Positions 8,575 to 16,403 of a DNA stretch of 64,000 nucleotides are shown here, in pieces. Every line of letters begins with the position of its first letter. Position 1 is the first letter of the stretch. The translations under genes and the position numbers were made by a program. The stretch spans positions 62,001-126,000 of IMG/VR virus record IMGVR_UViG_3300013102_000002; one strand, 5' to 3'. Under the pieces are notes generated by a model. That model was not told the DNA's origin. It searched no databases and saw only the letters and a program-made list of their open reading frames with translations. Source of the stretch: a virus.

Positions 8575-9915
8575 ATGTCAATCCAAACTCAATCATCTAT
8601 CCAGCTCTTCACATCCAACCTTATCGGCCTTAAAGTATTTGGTAACTGGGGAATTAGCGGTTTTGATTATGGCGTTGTTATCAATGAATATTCTGACTCT
8701 TACGGCAAAGATATTGTTATTGAATGGGAAAACGGTAATACAAAACAGATTGATGTAAAGGAAGTTACTGTAATTGAACAGCGCACAGACATTCACAATG
8801 TAGGTTATTACATTGACGTTACAGGCGAACACTTAAGCAATGAAGCTTCCGTTACTGAATCCACCATCACAGAACCAACTCAAATCCCAGTCCAATCCAT
8901 CACTTTCAAATGGTCCGAAGCTTCTCATATCATCGCCGATAACACTACAGTTTCCACCTTCACAGAAGCAAATTCCCTTATCCATTCCGTAGCCTATGAC
9001 ATGTATCATAACAATGAATCAGCCTACACTAAAACATCTTTCACTATCACCTGGGCAGATGGTCACACGCATGAAGGCCGTATAGATATCACTCCTTCAC
9101 TTATGAATAAATATAATCCAATTGGTGAACATGTTAAAAATTTCTATGAATCCATAGCAGGACTTCGCAAGCCTTCCCATTGGTCAGAAGAACAATATAA
9201 AGGTTATCTCTTGTCTGTTTATAAAATGGATGAGATTAAAACAGAAGAGGTTAAAACTATGCTTAATACTTATCTGTTTGAAGATACAGCCTCACATACT
9301 CCTGATACAGATCCTGAACCAGTCACAGAAACAGAAGTACAATCAAATACAGACATCAATTCTAACAGCGTTACAACCGTTTCTGAGCAGCTATACAGCA
9401 ATACATTTAACACGTACTCAGATGCTTACAATCACGCTATAAAGCATGATATTCCCTTATCTATGATTCTATCCAGTAATTCCAATCTAACCAATGATCA
9501 ACTAATTGACCTTGAATCATCCTACACAACTAATAAGCGCAACATGTCATTACAAGACGCTACAGTCTATCTTAATCACCTTGTTACTATTCCTTATTCC
9601 TCTGATTCAGAAGAGCGTATAAACGCTTTAAACAGGATTATAGAGCGTCACAGCAACAAACAAACAGCAGAGGACAAAAGAGAAGCCGAAACAGTAGAAT
9701 TAATTCATAAATTTGAGTCATTACAAAATAAACTTTACTCACTCGGTGTAACCAAAAAGAATCTCGGTGAATGCGGTTCATATTACACTAAATACTTTTA
9801 TAATGGCGAATGCATTTATACTTATTTCAGCGGTGAACATGTTTCAAAACTATATAATGACTTATTAACCGTTTATAATAAGTATTTTAAAAGTGAATCA
9901 TCTTATTCGGCCTAA
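8575..9915 (+). CDS. Polyvalent-type protein with LPD-like domain
   Basis: 446 residues. An N-terminal beta-rich segment (about 15-65) is followed by a block at about 105-195 (FKWSEASH... TITWADGHTHEGRIDITPSL) resembling large-polyvalent-protein-associated domains found in plasmid and phage multi-domain proteins; the assignment to LPD25 is tentative. A disordered Thr/Ser/Glu-rich linker (about 225-290) leads to a helical C-terminus. In phages and conjugative elements such proteins are thought to be delivered or expressed early to counter host functions. Start at 8575 after AAAGGAG. Codon use is C-rich like its neighbours. Confidence 0.7.
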   Translation: MSIQTQSSIQLFTSNLIGLKVFGNWGISGFDYGVVINEYSDSYGKDIVIEWENGNTKQIDVKEVTVIEQRTDIHNVGYYIDVTGEHLSNEASVTESTITEPTQIPVQSITFKWSEASHIIADNTTVSTFTEANSLIHSVAYDMYHNNESAYTKTSFTITWADGHTHEGRIDITPSLMNKYNPIGEHVKNFYESIAGLRKPSHWSEEQYKGYLLSVYKMDEIKTEEVKTMLNTYLFEDTASHTPDTDPEPVTETEVQSNTDINSNSVTTVSEQLYSNTFNTYSDAYNHAIKHDIPLSMILSSNSNLTNDQLIDLESSYTTNKRNMSLQDATVYLNHLVTIPYSSDSEERINALNRIIERHSNKQTAEDKREAETVELIHKFESLQNKLYSLGVTKKNLGECGSYYTKYFYNGECIYTYFSGEHVSKLYNDLLTVYNKYFKSESSYSA

Positions 9916-9917
9916 GA

Positions 9918-9973
9918 TTTAATGAATAAAAATAATAAAACCCATTGCAAGTTTATTTGGTCTGTGCTAATAT
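9918..9973 (+). promoter_or_regulatory. Promoter of the J-domain gene with flanking inverted repeat
   Basis: A divergent box (TTTAATGAATAAAAATAAT) is followed by -35 TTGCAA (9945-9950), 17 nt and -10 TAATAT (9968-9973). The arm AAGTTTATTTGGT (9949-9961) overlaps the spacer and is repeated inverted at 10008-10020, just before the ribosome binding site. Confidence 0.7.
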
Positions 9974-10035
9974 GTATATATAAAGGTAATACATATTAAC
10001 AGCGCAAACCAAATAAACTTTCGGAGGTTTTCACC

Positions 10036-10530
10036 ATGAAAAAATATTTCCAATCCTGCAAAACGAAACAAGAGGCCAAAAAGTTGTTCCGTGAACTGGC
10101 TAAAATTAATCATCCAGATCAAGGCGGTTCTACTGCTGAAATGGTCGCTATCATTGCAGAGTACGAAATTGTCATGAAAAAACTTCCATCACAGAAAGAA
10201 GACAATTCCAGCACTGAAAATCAAACAGAAGAAGAATTCAACTTTCATGTTTCAGAAGAACTTAAAACAGTTATCAATAACATTTCACATCTGCCTTTAG
10301 ATATTGAAGTTATCGGTACGTGGATCTGGGTTTCTGGTGTTAATACATATAAATATAAATCTTATCTCACTGCTAACAACTTCGTATGGTGTCCTTCAAA
10401 GAAAATGTATTCTTGGCACATGGAAAAGGCCAAAAAGGGATATCACGGCAAGCCGCAAGAAATTGAAAAAATTCGTTTCACTTATGGCAGCACTAAAGTA
10501 AATAACACTAAACAGTATGCAATCAGATAA
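10036..10530 (+). CDS. J-domain protein
   Basis: 164 residues. The N-terminal 55 residues form a DnaJ-like J domain with the HPD tripeptide (NHPDQGGS, about 31-33), needed to stimulate Hsp70/DnaK ATPase. It lacks the Gly/Phe and zinc regions of full DnaJ. The C-terminal part (about 90-164) holds a motif WIWVSGVNTYKYKSYLTANN followed by WCPSKKMYSWH, like a small domain in polyvalent proteins (compare WSKRGGKWYTKQTPE in the 16739 gene). A phage-encoded co-chaperone recruiting host DnaK is the likely role. Confidence 0.85.
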   Translation: MKKYFQSCKTKQEAKKLFRELAKINHPDQGGSTAEMVAIIAEYEIVMKKLPSQKEDNSSTENQTEEEFNFHVSEELKTVINNISHLPLDIEVIGTWIWVSGVNTYKYKSYLTANNFVWCPSKKMYSWHMEKAKKGYHGKPQEIEKIRFTYGSTKVNNTKQYAIR

Positions 10531-10540
10531 TAAGTAAAAA

Positions 10541-10581
10541 TTATTAACGCTTGAATCGATGAATGGTTTAGGCGTTAATAA
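10541..10581. terminator. Inverted repeat after the J-domain gene
   Basis: TTATTAACGC (10541-10550) and GCGTTAATAA (10572-10581) form a 10-bp stem. There is no clear T-run because the AT box of the next promoter follows at once; the right arm is part of that box. Confidence 0.55.
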
Positions 10582-10619
10582 ATAAATATATTGCAATACA
10601 CAACCAACAATGTTACAAT
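10574..10619 (+). promoter_or_regulatory. Box-type promoter
   Basis: AT box GTTAATAAATAAATATAT, -35 TTGCAA (10591-10596), 17 nt, -10 TACAAT (10614-10619), then a leader with AATACATATT. Confidence 0.85.
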
Positions 10620-10665
10620 GAACTTACCAAATTAAATACATATTCCTAAAGGGAGACGATCTATA

Positions 10666-10845
10666 ATGTCTTATAATCAATTAGTAAAAAAATATGGATT
10701 AACAAAAACAAATGATGCTCGTGATCAATGGTATTCTAATTATGGTCTCAGGGTTCGCGGGACACTTGCGACACTTGACATTAAGGGTTGTGCTGGAAAG
10801 GTGAATAAATGTCTTGAACTGATTATAAAAGGAGAGTTGGTTTAA
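10666..10845 (+). CDS. Small hypothetical protein (59 aa)
   Basis: ATG at 10666 with GGGAG upstream. The product (MSYNQLVKKYGLTKT...) has no recognised domain; its first residues look like a helix-turn-helix fragment but are too short to call. The next gene begins with GTG two bases after its stop. Confidence 0.65.
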   Translation: MSYNQLVKKYGLTKTNDARDQWYSNYGLRVRGTLATLDIKGCAGKVNKCLELIIKGELV

Positions 10846-10846
10846 A

Positions 10847-11077
10847 GTGAAACCTAAAAAAGATATGAAGGAAGTTTTCAGAGAATATCGGGTTCATGCC
10901 GACAGCATTGAAGAGTTCTTAAATAAATATACAAAACCTCGTTCGCATGGAGAGCGCGGAGAAGAATATGTACAGGATAGAATTCAATTTCATAAAGAAC
11001 GCTTAAGCAATTATGGATATACCTTCATTACCAGACATGACAGTATAACAGGTGATAATGTTTCATATTATGGATAA
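10847..11077 (+). CDS. Small basic hypothetical protein (76 aa)
   Basis: GTG start two bases after the previous stop; AAAGGAG lies about 14 nt upstream, so translational coupling is likely. No domain recognised. It ends just before a strong terminator at 11099. Confidence 0.65.
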   Translation: MKPKKDMKEVFREYRVHADSIEEFLNKYTKPRSHGERGEEYVQDRIQFHKERLSNYGYTFITRHDSITGDNVSYYG

Positions 11078-11098
11078 ATATAAATATTGCAAATTTCC

Positions 11099-11125
11099 AA
11101 GGAGAATCCTATTCTCCTTTTTATC
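11099..11125 (+). terminator. Rho-independent terminator
   Basis: AAGGAGAAT/ATTCTCCTT with a CCT loop followed by TTTATC. It separates the 10.7-kb pair from the gene at 11189. Confidence 0.8.
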
Positions 11126-11188
11126 ATATATCCTCACACCGACTCAATAACACCAATAACAACAAACAATCAAAAGGAGGACATTCAT

Positions 11189-12319
11189 ATAGACACATCT
11201 AAACTTAAAAAAGGTCAAACGTTTAAGAATTATAAAGAATTATGTTCCCATCTCAATGAACCCGTTAAGGCTGGCAACTCTAAGAAGGTTCAACTTGAAA
11301 ACTGGGAAGTGTATTTTTTATCATCAAAATCAGGCCATAAAATTGTCATTGAACAAATATATAAAAAGCCAAAAGGGAAAATGAGTCGTTACGGATTAAT
11401 CAATGAGATAGAAGAATTGGTTTTAGATTTACTTGTGCAGGATGATAACAAGGGAGAAGTATTCTTATCTAAAATTAGGCTGTTTAGATCTTTAAATATG
11501 ATCAATGATAATTATAACTATGGCAGATATCATATTCCTAAACTAAGTTTATTCACTGAGATAAGCGAAAAAGAAATACATGAGTTTTATGATCTATCTA
11601 AAGAATCACTAGCCAGAAGCGTTGAAAATGCCCTGACACGACTCAGAAAGAAATCTCTTGTATATTGGTCAGCAGCTATGACTATTTGTATCTTAAACAC
11701 AAATATAGAGTCTAACCAGAGTGGAGATGCTAAAGCCTCCAGGAGCGTTCAGGGGCTTGATGAGTACGGTTCGGAGGTATATGATTATGATATCAATTAC
11801 AACATAAGACACGTTCACAGAGAGGCCACAAAAGAGGAGATTCAAGCTGTTTTATCAGCCGAAAGAAAGATAATGGACGAATTAAAATGCAACGACAAAT
11901 CAGAGGTAATAAGACGCAACCTATGGAATGACTTCTCAAACAAAGTTAAAAATTTAATATTCGATTCTCATAATATTCTTTATTATTACGACTCATATAA
12001 AATAACATGCAATGAAGATTTTATATATACTGTTTGGTCGGATCTGAACGAATTATCATTAACCAATATTACCAGAAACAAAAAATACATAAACTTGAAC
12101 AATAGTATAAAACACAAATTATTAGAAAATGCAGAGAAGAGACAAGCAAAAGCGCTTGAACATAATCTAGATGATTCAGATAATATAAGGTTAAACGATG
12201 CTTATCTAAGCAATAGTCAAAAGTTGATAGATAATTTGGTTGATATGGGAGCTAAAAATATTAAGCCCGATATTAAAAAGATCAATATCCATAAGGGTTT
12301 TGTGGATAAAAATAAGTAA
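11189..12319 (+). CDS. Hypothetical protein with apparent ATA start, paralogue of 4252-5271
   Basis: 376 residues from an ATA codon at 11189. GGAGG (11176-11180) sits exactly 8 nt upstream, and no ATG, GTG or TTG lies in frame between that site and conserved sequence. Alignment with the paralogue at 4252 (KNYKELC, KVQLENWEVYF, LNMINDNY, LARSVENALTRL, LIDNLVDMG) puts the real N-terminus here; an in-frame ATG at 11087 lies before the terminator and has no ribosome binding site. An insertion of about 35 residues relative to the paralogue is seen near residues 185-220. Function unknown. The use of a rare start could mean tight translational control. Confidence 0.78.
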   Translation: MDTSKLKKGQTFKNYKELCSHLNEPVKAGNSKKVQLENWEVYFLSSKSGHKIVIEQIYKKPKGKMSRYGLINEIEELVLDLLVQDDNKGEVFLSKIRLFRSLNMINDNYNYGRYHIPKLSLFTEISEKEIHEFYDLSKESLARSVENALTRLRKKSLVYWSAAMTICILNTNIESNQSGDAKASRSVQGLDEYGSEVYDYDINYNIRHVHREATKEEIQAVLSAERKIMDELKCNDKSEVIRRNLWNDFSNKVKNLIFDSHNILYYYDSYKITCNEDFIYTVWSDLNELSLTNITRNKKYINLNNSIKHKLLENAEKRQAKALEHNLDDSDNIRLNDAYLSNSQKLIDNLVDMGAKNIKPDIKKINIHKGFVDKNK

Positions 12320-12384
12320 AAATTTGAACGGAACAGCCTAATAATAATATATATAGTATTACTCCGTTTGGTTCAAATTTTTTA
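12318..12384 (+). terminator. Long-stem terminator
   Basis: AAAATTTGAACGGA (12319-12332) pairs with TCCGTTTGGTTCAAATTT (from 12363) around an AT-rich loop and ends in a T-run. Same architecture as 5276-5344. Confidence 0.75.
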
Positions 12385-12454
12385 TCGAAAAGTAAGTAAA
12401 AAGCTATATAGAATAAGGGTTTTTAATGAAAAGTTTAAAATTATTACTTCAAAG

Positions 12455-12592
12455 AACAAGATCAAAGGCTCCAGTGTAAAACTCGCAAAGGGCGCGAGTA
12501 GTACACTGAACGTCAGAACGCAAAAGGCGCGTTCATCCGTGAAGTTTTAACATCTTGACCGTCATTTCCATTATGACGGTTATTTCTCATTC
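12455..12592 (+). ncRNA. Candidate structured small RNA with tandem hairpins
   Basis: Hairpin 1 (12472-12508) has outer stem CAGTGTA/TACACTG and inner stem ACTCGC/GCGAGT closing AAAGGGC. Hairpin 2 (12516-12534) has GAACGC/GCGTTC closing AAAAGGC. A terminator hairpin ACCGTCAT/ATGACGGT with TATTTCTC follows (12556-12592). The two near-identical purine-rich 7-nt loops on different stems are the mark of a structured RNA, not of coding sequence. A 60-codon ORF across it (12368-12550) has no ribosome binding site and I treat it as chance. No clear promoter is visible; it could also be a processed 3' product. Confidence 0.55.
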
Positions 12593-12608
12593 TCATTCAT
12601 TAACTCAT

Positions 12609-12657
12609 TTTAAAGAATAAATATATGTAGACAAATAACAAATAGCGATGATATAAT
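12609..12657 (+). promoter_or_regulatory. Box-type promoter
   Basis: AT box TTTAAAGAATAAATATAT, -35 TAGACA (12628-12633), 18 nt, -10 TATAAT (12652-12657); leader with AATACATATTA. Confidence 0.8.
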
Positions 12658-12751
12658 AAGTCATACCCAATAAGCAATACATATTATCCACCATTCAAAG
12701 TTTCAAGCCAACAGGCCGAATAAATCGGATGAGGTGAAAGGAGTCCTTCAC

Positions 12752-13324
12752 ATGACAACTCAAACACTTTCCCAATCATCCGCAATCACTGCTGAAGCCA
12801 ATCAATATCCATCGCTTTCCAATTTCTCTTTGCTCTCGACTTCCAACAAAGTTGACGTTTTGTCTGATGTTCTTGCTACAATTATCAGAGATGAATTCTT
12901 TGCTGATTATTACTCTGAACTTTCTTCAAATGAAAAGTCACTTGTTCAAATGTCTTTAATTGCCGAACTGTCCTTACACGGTATCAAGGTTGATGCTGAA
13001 CTGATTACAATGTGTGAAGCATGTTCTTCTGTCCTTGCTACACTTGTTATCAAATATGTTCAATCCATCTCCACAGCCGAACAAATAAACTCCGAACTTC
13101 AGATCATTAAACTGTCTGGTCAGAAATTCGCTATCAACAAAACCAGCTACGCTATGCCCAAAGGTTTCGCCTTACATCATCCTATCTTCGGCTTCCTGGG
13201 CTTCTCTGATGGCATCTCACCTTATCAACCAATTGGAGGTAAAAAAGCCCTACAATGGATTCTAGACGATGGTGGGTTTGTATCATTTGAGGGTATGAGA
13301 TGGTGGAAACCTATGCAAGTTTAA
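12752..13324 (+). CDS. Hypothetical 190-residue protein
   Basis: ATG at 12752 after AAAGGAG (8-10 nt). The first 25 residues are low-complexity Ser/Thr/Gln, then a helical region (about 35-130) and a C-terminal part ending GGFVSFEGMRWWKPMQV. No recognised domain. The stop codon lies inside the AT box of the next promoter (TTTAATAAATAAATATAT), so gene end and regulatory site overlap. Confidence 0.72.
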   Translation: MTTQTLSQSSAITAEANQYPSLSNFSLLSTSNKVDVLSDVLATIIRDEFFADYYSELSSNEKSLVQMSLIAELSLHGIKVDAELITMCEACSSVLATLVIKYVQSISTAEQINSELQIIKLSGQKFAINKTSYAMPKGFALHHPIFGFLGFSDGISPYQPIGGKKALQWILDDGGFVSFEGMRWWKPMQV

Positions 13325-13365
13325 TAAATAAATATATTGAAATACATTATCCTGTGTGGTAAAAT
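13320..13365 (+). promoter_or_regulatory. Box-type promoter overlapping upstream stop codon
   Basis: AT box TTTAATAAATAAATATAT, -35 TTGAAA (13337-13342), 17 nt, -10 TAAAAT (13360-13365). Confidence 0.82.
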
Positions 13366-13425
13366 GGTCTTAGATAGTTAATCAACCTTAACTCTATTCC
13401 ACTTACCACACTGGAGGTCATTGCA

Positions 13426-13866
13426 ATGTCAACATCAACTCAGATCACCTCAACAGAACTTGAATACATCCTTAAGGACTTCCTTACTACTAACTCCATT
13501 CATGACATTTATCTCAAGGATACATATAATTGTGAACTTGCCTCATTTCTCTATGATGATTTCATGTCTGAGATTGAAGTAAATATATCTAATATCATCA
13601 CATACGCTCAAAATCATTCCCTTGATCCTGTTCATGCAGCTAAGGCCATTCTGTGCCATGAATTAGGCCATTACATCGACTTCACAGCCTATAACGGCAT
13701 CCAGCGTTCAAACAGCGTAGAACGCGCTACAGGAGACCGTAAAACACGTTTACAACGTAACCTGGAATTGTCGGCCTATAGACACGGCAAACAATTTGTT
13801 ACTGCTGACTTTGCTCATGCTTATGAAGTAGTAAACAAAATCAATCTGCAATGTTATGCAGTGTAA
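13426..13866 (+). CDS. HExxH metalloprotein, ImmA/IrrE-like size
   Basis: 146 residues; ATG at 13426 after GGAGG. The zinc-metallopeptidase motif HELGHYID lies at about residues 77-84, preceded by a hydrophobic-helix stretch (HAAKAILC). A possible third ligand follows in the ELSAYRHGKQF helix. Size and motif fit small gluzincin-like proteases such as ImmA/IrrE, which cleave repressors, but the rest of the sequence is not clearly ImmA. No partner repressor is adjacent. The protein lacks a signal peptide and should be cytoplasmic. Confidence 0.68.
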   Translation: MSTSTQITSTELEYILKDFLTTNSIHDIYLKDTYNCELASFLYDDFMSEIEVNISNIITYAQNHSLDPVHAAKAILCHELGHYIDFTAYNGIQRSNSVERATGDRKTRLQRNLELSAYRHGKQFVTADFAHAYEVVNKINLQCYAV

Positions 13867-13896
13867 ATAAATAAAAATATAAAGGTGGTTACCATA

Positions 13897-14244
13897 ATGA
13901 AATCAATCCTATTCGCTCTGTTCATTTCTCTTTCCCTATCTCAATTCCCACTATCCCCAATCAACTCGGCTCAGATCCTATCCGTTCCAGTCTCACACGC
14001 TCAATCACAGCAATACATATTTGAAGACTTCCGCATTGTCGATGTAACACCAATGGGTGAAATTTACGGCGAACTAATCACAGGCACAGGTGAAGGGATC
14101 TTTCTTCTCCAATCTCAATTATCAACTATTCCAGACGCACCGACTAAATTAATTGTTGGTGATGAAATAGAGATTGCTTGGACTGTTCAAGATTATCAAG
14201 ATGAGAACTGGGAGAATATACATTCGATTGAGTTTCTAAATTAA
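13897..14244 (+). CDS. Secreted protein with N-terminal signal peptide
   Basis: ATG at 13897 after AAAGGTGG. The first 35 residues (MKSILFALFISLSLS... VSHAQS) form a signal peptide with a likely cleavage after SHA or AQS. The mature part of about 80 residues is beta-rich (FEDFRIVDVTPMGEIYGELIT). No recognised family. It shares the transcript of the metalloprotein and ends at a terminator at 14243. Confidence 0.7.
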   Translation: MKSILFALFISLSLSQFPLSPINSAQILSVPVSHAQSQQYIFEDFRIVDVTPMGEIYGELITGTGEGIFLLQSQLSTIPDAPTKLIVGDEIEIAWTVQDYQDENWENIHSIEFLN

Positions 14245-14268
14245 GAATCCTTAACAGGGTTCTTTTTC
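14243..14268 (+). terminator. Rho-independent terminator
   Basis: GAATCCT/AGGGTTC with a TAAC loop, then TTTTTC; it ends the 13.4-14.2 kb transcript. Confidence 0.8.
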
Positions 14269-14271
14269 TCA

Positions 14272-14320
14272 TTTAATGAGTAAATATATATTGACAAATA
14301 CTATATATTCGTGGTAAAAT
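14272..14320 (+). promoter_or_regulatory. Box-type promoter
   Basis: AT box TTTAATGAGTAAATATAT, -35 TTGACA (14291-14296), 18 nt, -10 TAAAAT (14315-14320). The start codon of the next gene lies in ATACATATG. Confidence 0.85.
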
Positions 14321-14366
14321 TAATTATAACTTAAATTAACCACCTTCACTTAAGGAGCGGATACAT

Positions 14367-14804
14367 ATGACAGAAATCAAAAAGGTAATAACTAAAAATG
14401 GCAAGGTTCAATATTATGAATTTAGCCGTTTTCAGTTTCGTTCGTTCCGTATCTCAGCAGCAGATGCTGAATTAAAGTTAGCGACAGGTGAAAGTTGCTT
14501 AGTTGATAAGTTCTTGCATGAATCCGTATCTGCCGAACTTTTTCCAGAAGAAAATAAAAATGTTGAGTGTGTAGAAGTTGGCAAAGCTATTGAAGAAGTA
14601 AAACAAGATAATGTTGTTTCTTTTACCGATAAGTTTAAGGCAAAGCAAGAAAAAACTGACTTAGAAAAAGCTAAATCGCATTTTATTAATAACATTTTAC
14701 CCAACATGAGCTTGCAAGAAAAAGAGACTGTCCTGAACAATCCCGATATGATCAGAGAAGTTTTACTCAATGTAATGTTGAGAACTACAGTAGAAAAGAT
14801 GTAG
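14367..14804 (+). CDS. Hypothetical 145-residue protein
   Basis: ATG at 14367 after AAGGAG. N-terminal half beta-like with repeated aromatic-basic residues (YYEFSRFQFRSFRIS), C-terminal half helical and charged (residues 75-145). No recognised domain. A second reading frame without normal start follows 11 nt after its stop. Confidence 0.72.
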   Translation: MTEIKKVITKNGKVQYYEFSRFQFRSFRISAADAELKLATGESCLVDKFLHESVSAELFPEENKNVECVEVGKAIEEVKQDNVVSFTDKFKAKQEKTDLEKAKSHFINNILPNMSLQEKETVLNNPDMIREVLLNVMLRTTVEKM

Positions 14805-14815
14805 TAAATTAATAC

Positions 14816-15130
14816 ATTGCAGCAGTTTACAACCAATTACAGCCGATCCCATTAACTCAACAGGAAGCATTATCAGTCATTCCAGCACTCACCAAACAAT
14901 CAGCCTTCACATACTCCTCACACGCTCTAGAACGCCTTAACCAGCCTGATAGATGCTTTACTGTTGAGCGTATGCTATTTATACTCAAGTTTCCTAAAGC
15001 AGTATCAGAGCCAGTATACAATGATAAATATAATGAGTATCGTCATTGTGTTCGAGGGTATAATAACAGACATGTTGTAGTCTCTTTAAGCGCTGCCAAT
15101 ACAGCAATGGTCATTATCACCGTCTATTGA
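14816..15130 (+). pseudogene. DUF4258-like reading frame without a normal start
   Basis: Open frame of 104 codons from the stop TAA at 14810 to TGA at 15128. No ATG, GTG or TTG occurs before the conserved part; the first codons are TAC ATT GCA GCA, and there is no ribosome binding site. The translation contains SSHALERLNQPDR, a VSEPVY stretch, RHVVVSLS and a terminal VIITVY, which matches the pattern of DUF4258 proteins (BrnT/RelE-like small RNase fold). It may be the 3' part of a broken gene, or start at ATT 14816. C-rich codon use shows that it was coding. Confidence 0.5.
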
Positions 15131-15228
15131 TTGTCTGTGATTCTCTGGCCTTTCCTGGAGCCTCAGAGCGCGTTATAATTGAATCTAATACATAGTTACC
15201 AATACAAATTTACATAGGAGTGTTACCC

Positions 15229-15459
15229 ATGACTAATAATCAGTACATAACCGATATCATTCAAAATGCATTCAAAAACAATAACAAAATGGATCAATTT
15301 AAGCACTTTTATAATTTATCTCATGAGGATCTGACCGGAGTTGCTGAAGCTTATAAACATGGAGCAATGACGGAAGAGGAAATGCAGGAACAAATTAAAG
15401 TGTTTATGAATGAGTATACCTATAATTTGATTGAGTTGATGAGTAGCGAAGGGGAGTAA
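15229..15459 (+). CDS. Small helical acidic hypothetical protein (76 aa)
   Basis: ATG at 15229 after AGGAG (9 nt). The product is helical (NAFKNNNKMDQFKHFYNLS; AMTEEEMQEQIKVFM). A poor promoter (TATAAT at 15174-15179, no good -35 and no AT box) lies upstream. No family recognised. Confidence 0.68.
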   Translation: MTNNQYITDIIQNAFKNNNKMDQFKHFYNLSHEDLTGVAEAYKHGAMTEEEMQEQIKVFMNEYTYNLIELMSSEGE

Positions 15460-15487
15460 AGTACGTAATGTACGTAAACTGAGTGAA

Positions 15488-15533
15488 TTTAAAGAATAAA
15501 TATATTGCAATAACCTTTTATGTGTTGTATAAT
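15488..15533 (+). promoter_or_regulatory. Box-type promoter
   Basis: AT box TTTAAAGAATAAATATAT, -35 TTGCAA (15505-15510), 17 nt, -10 TATAAT (15528-15533); leader AATACATATAA. Confidence 0.87.
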
Positions 15534-15576
15534 AAAAACAAGAAGAAGATAATACATATAAGGGAGACGATGTAAA

Positions 15577-15786
15577 ATGATGTTAGTTAGAAACTCTAAA
15601 GGAACGCCAATCGGTAAAGTTAGTGCAAACGAGGATCAAGCGGGAACAACTTGGACAGCGACAGCGATTCTCTGGGGAGACGATGCCAGCAAACATCTGG
15701 GCATTTTCTCAACAATTGATGAAGCTATTAAAGAAGTAAAGAAAAACGGACGTAAAAAGCTTCAGGCATATTATGCGGCAATGTAA
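15577..15786 (+). CDS. Small hypothetical protein (69 aa)
   Basis: Start at 15577 (ATGATG) after GGGAG. Beta-rich N-terminal half (WTATAILWGDD) and a basic C-terminal helix (EVKKNGRKKLQAYYAAM). No family recognised. The short sequence AATAAATAAAAATA after its stop is a degenerate AT box without a good -35. Confidence 0.68.
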   Translation: MMLVRNSKGTPIGKVSANEDQAGTTWTATAILWGDDASKHLGIFSTIDEAIKEVKKNGRKKLQAYYAAM

Positions 15787-15861
15787 ATAAATAAAAATAG
15801 TAAGACTACATTTTCTTGTAAGAGCGGAGATGCGGTCTTACTTGTGAGAGGATACTCATAA

Positions 15862-16206
15862 ATGAAAATAGAAATTACTAACGATAGTTCGACTCTGGGG
15901 AAGCAATACATATCTGAGCTTGGATCATTTAAAGAAAAAGGTAAAACAAAGGAAGAAGCCAAAACAAATTTACAGAACGCTCTTAAATGGTACTTTGACT
16001 TTACCGGAGACGATAATATAATTAAGCAGATCCCAACAGCAAAAAGAACTTTAATTCTACAGCGTTCATTTACTGGATATATGCTTGTAATCAGTTATCA
16101 AGACGACACAGAAGGTCTTAATACTAGTATCAGTCTTTTGGGGAGAATAAATCATTCTCAGGCGTTAAACGTCTTAGAAACATATATACATATGTACAGT
16201 AATTAA
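15862..16206 (+). CDS. Hypothetical 114-residue protein
   Basis: ATG at 15862 after GAGAGGA. Mixed alpha/beta, with a central helix FKEKGKTKEEAKTNLQNALKWYF that resembles the helix of HicB-like folds; the rest does not support a firm call and no HicA-like partner is adjacent. Confidence 0.65.
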   Translation: MKIEITNDSSTLGKQYISELGSFKEKGKTKEEAKTNLQNALKWYFDFTGDDNIIKQIPTAKRTLILQRSFTGYMLVISYQDDTEGLNTSISLLGRINHSQALNVLETYIHMYSN

Positions 16207-16403
16207 ACATCATGAAATACTTGTTTTATCAAGTTATTTATGTATATGTATTCATGATTGGATGTATAAATGAGCATATTAGATGAATAATATACATAAT
16301 ACTGTATAAATATAATATAGTTGATTTATAAGAATAAAAATATATACAATAATCAATATTAGGTGTATTATTTATATATTAAGCAATGAGAGGCGGAATT
16401 ATT

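Noticed and set aside
12368-12550. 60-codon ORF across the hairpins at 12.5 kb
   Set aside because: No ribosome binding site, start lies in a terminator, and the sequence is explained by paired RNA stems.
15862-16206. HicB antitoxin
   Set aside because: One helix is similar, but the conserved HicB core and a HicA partner are missing.
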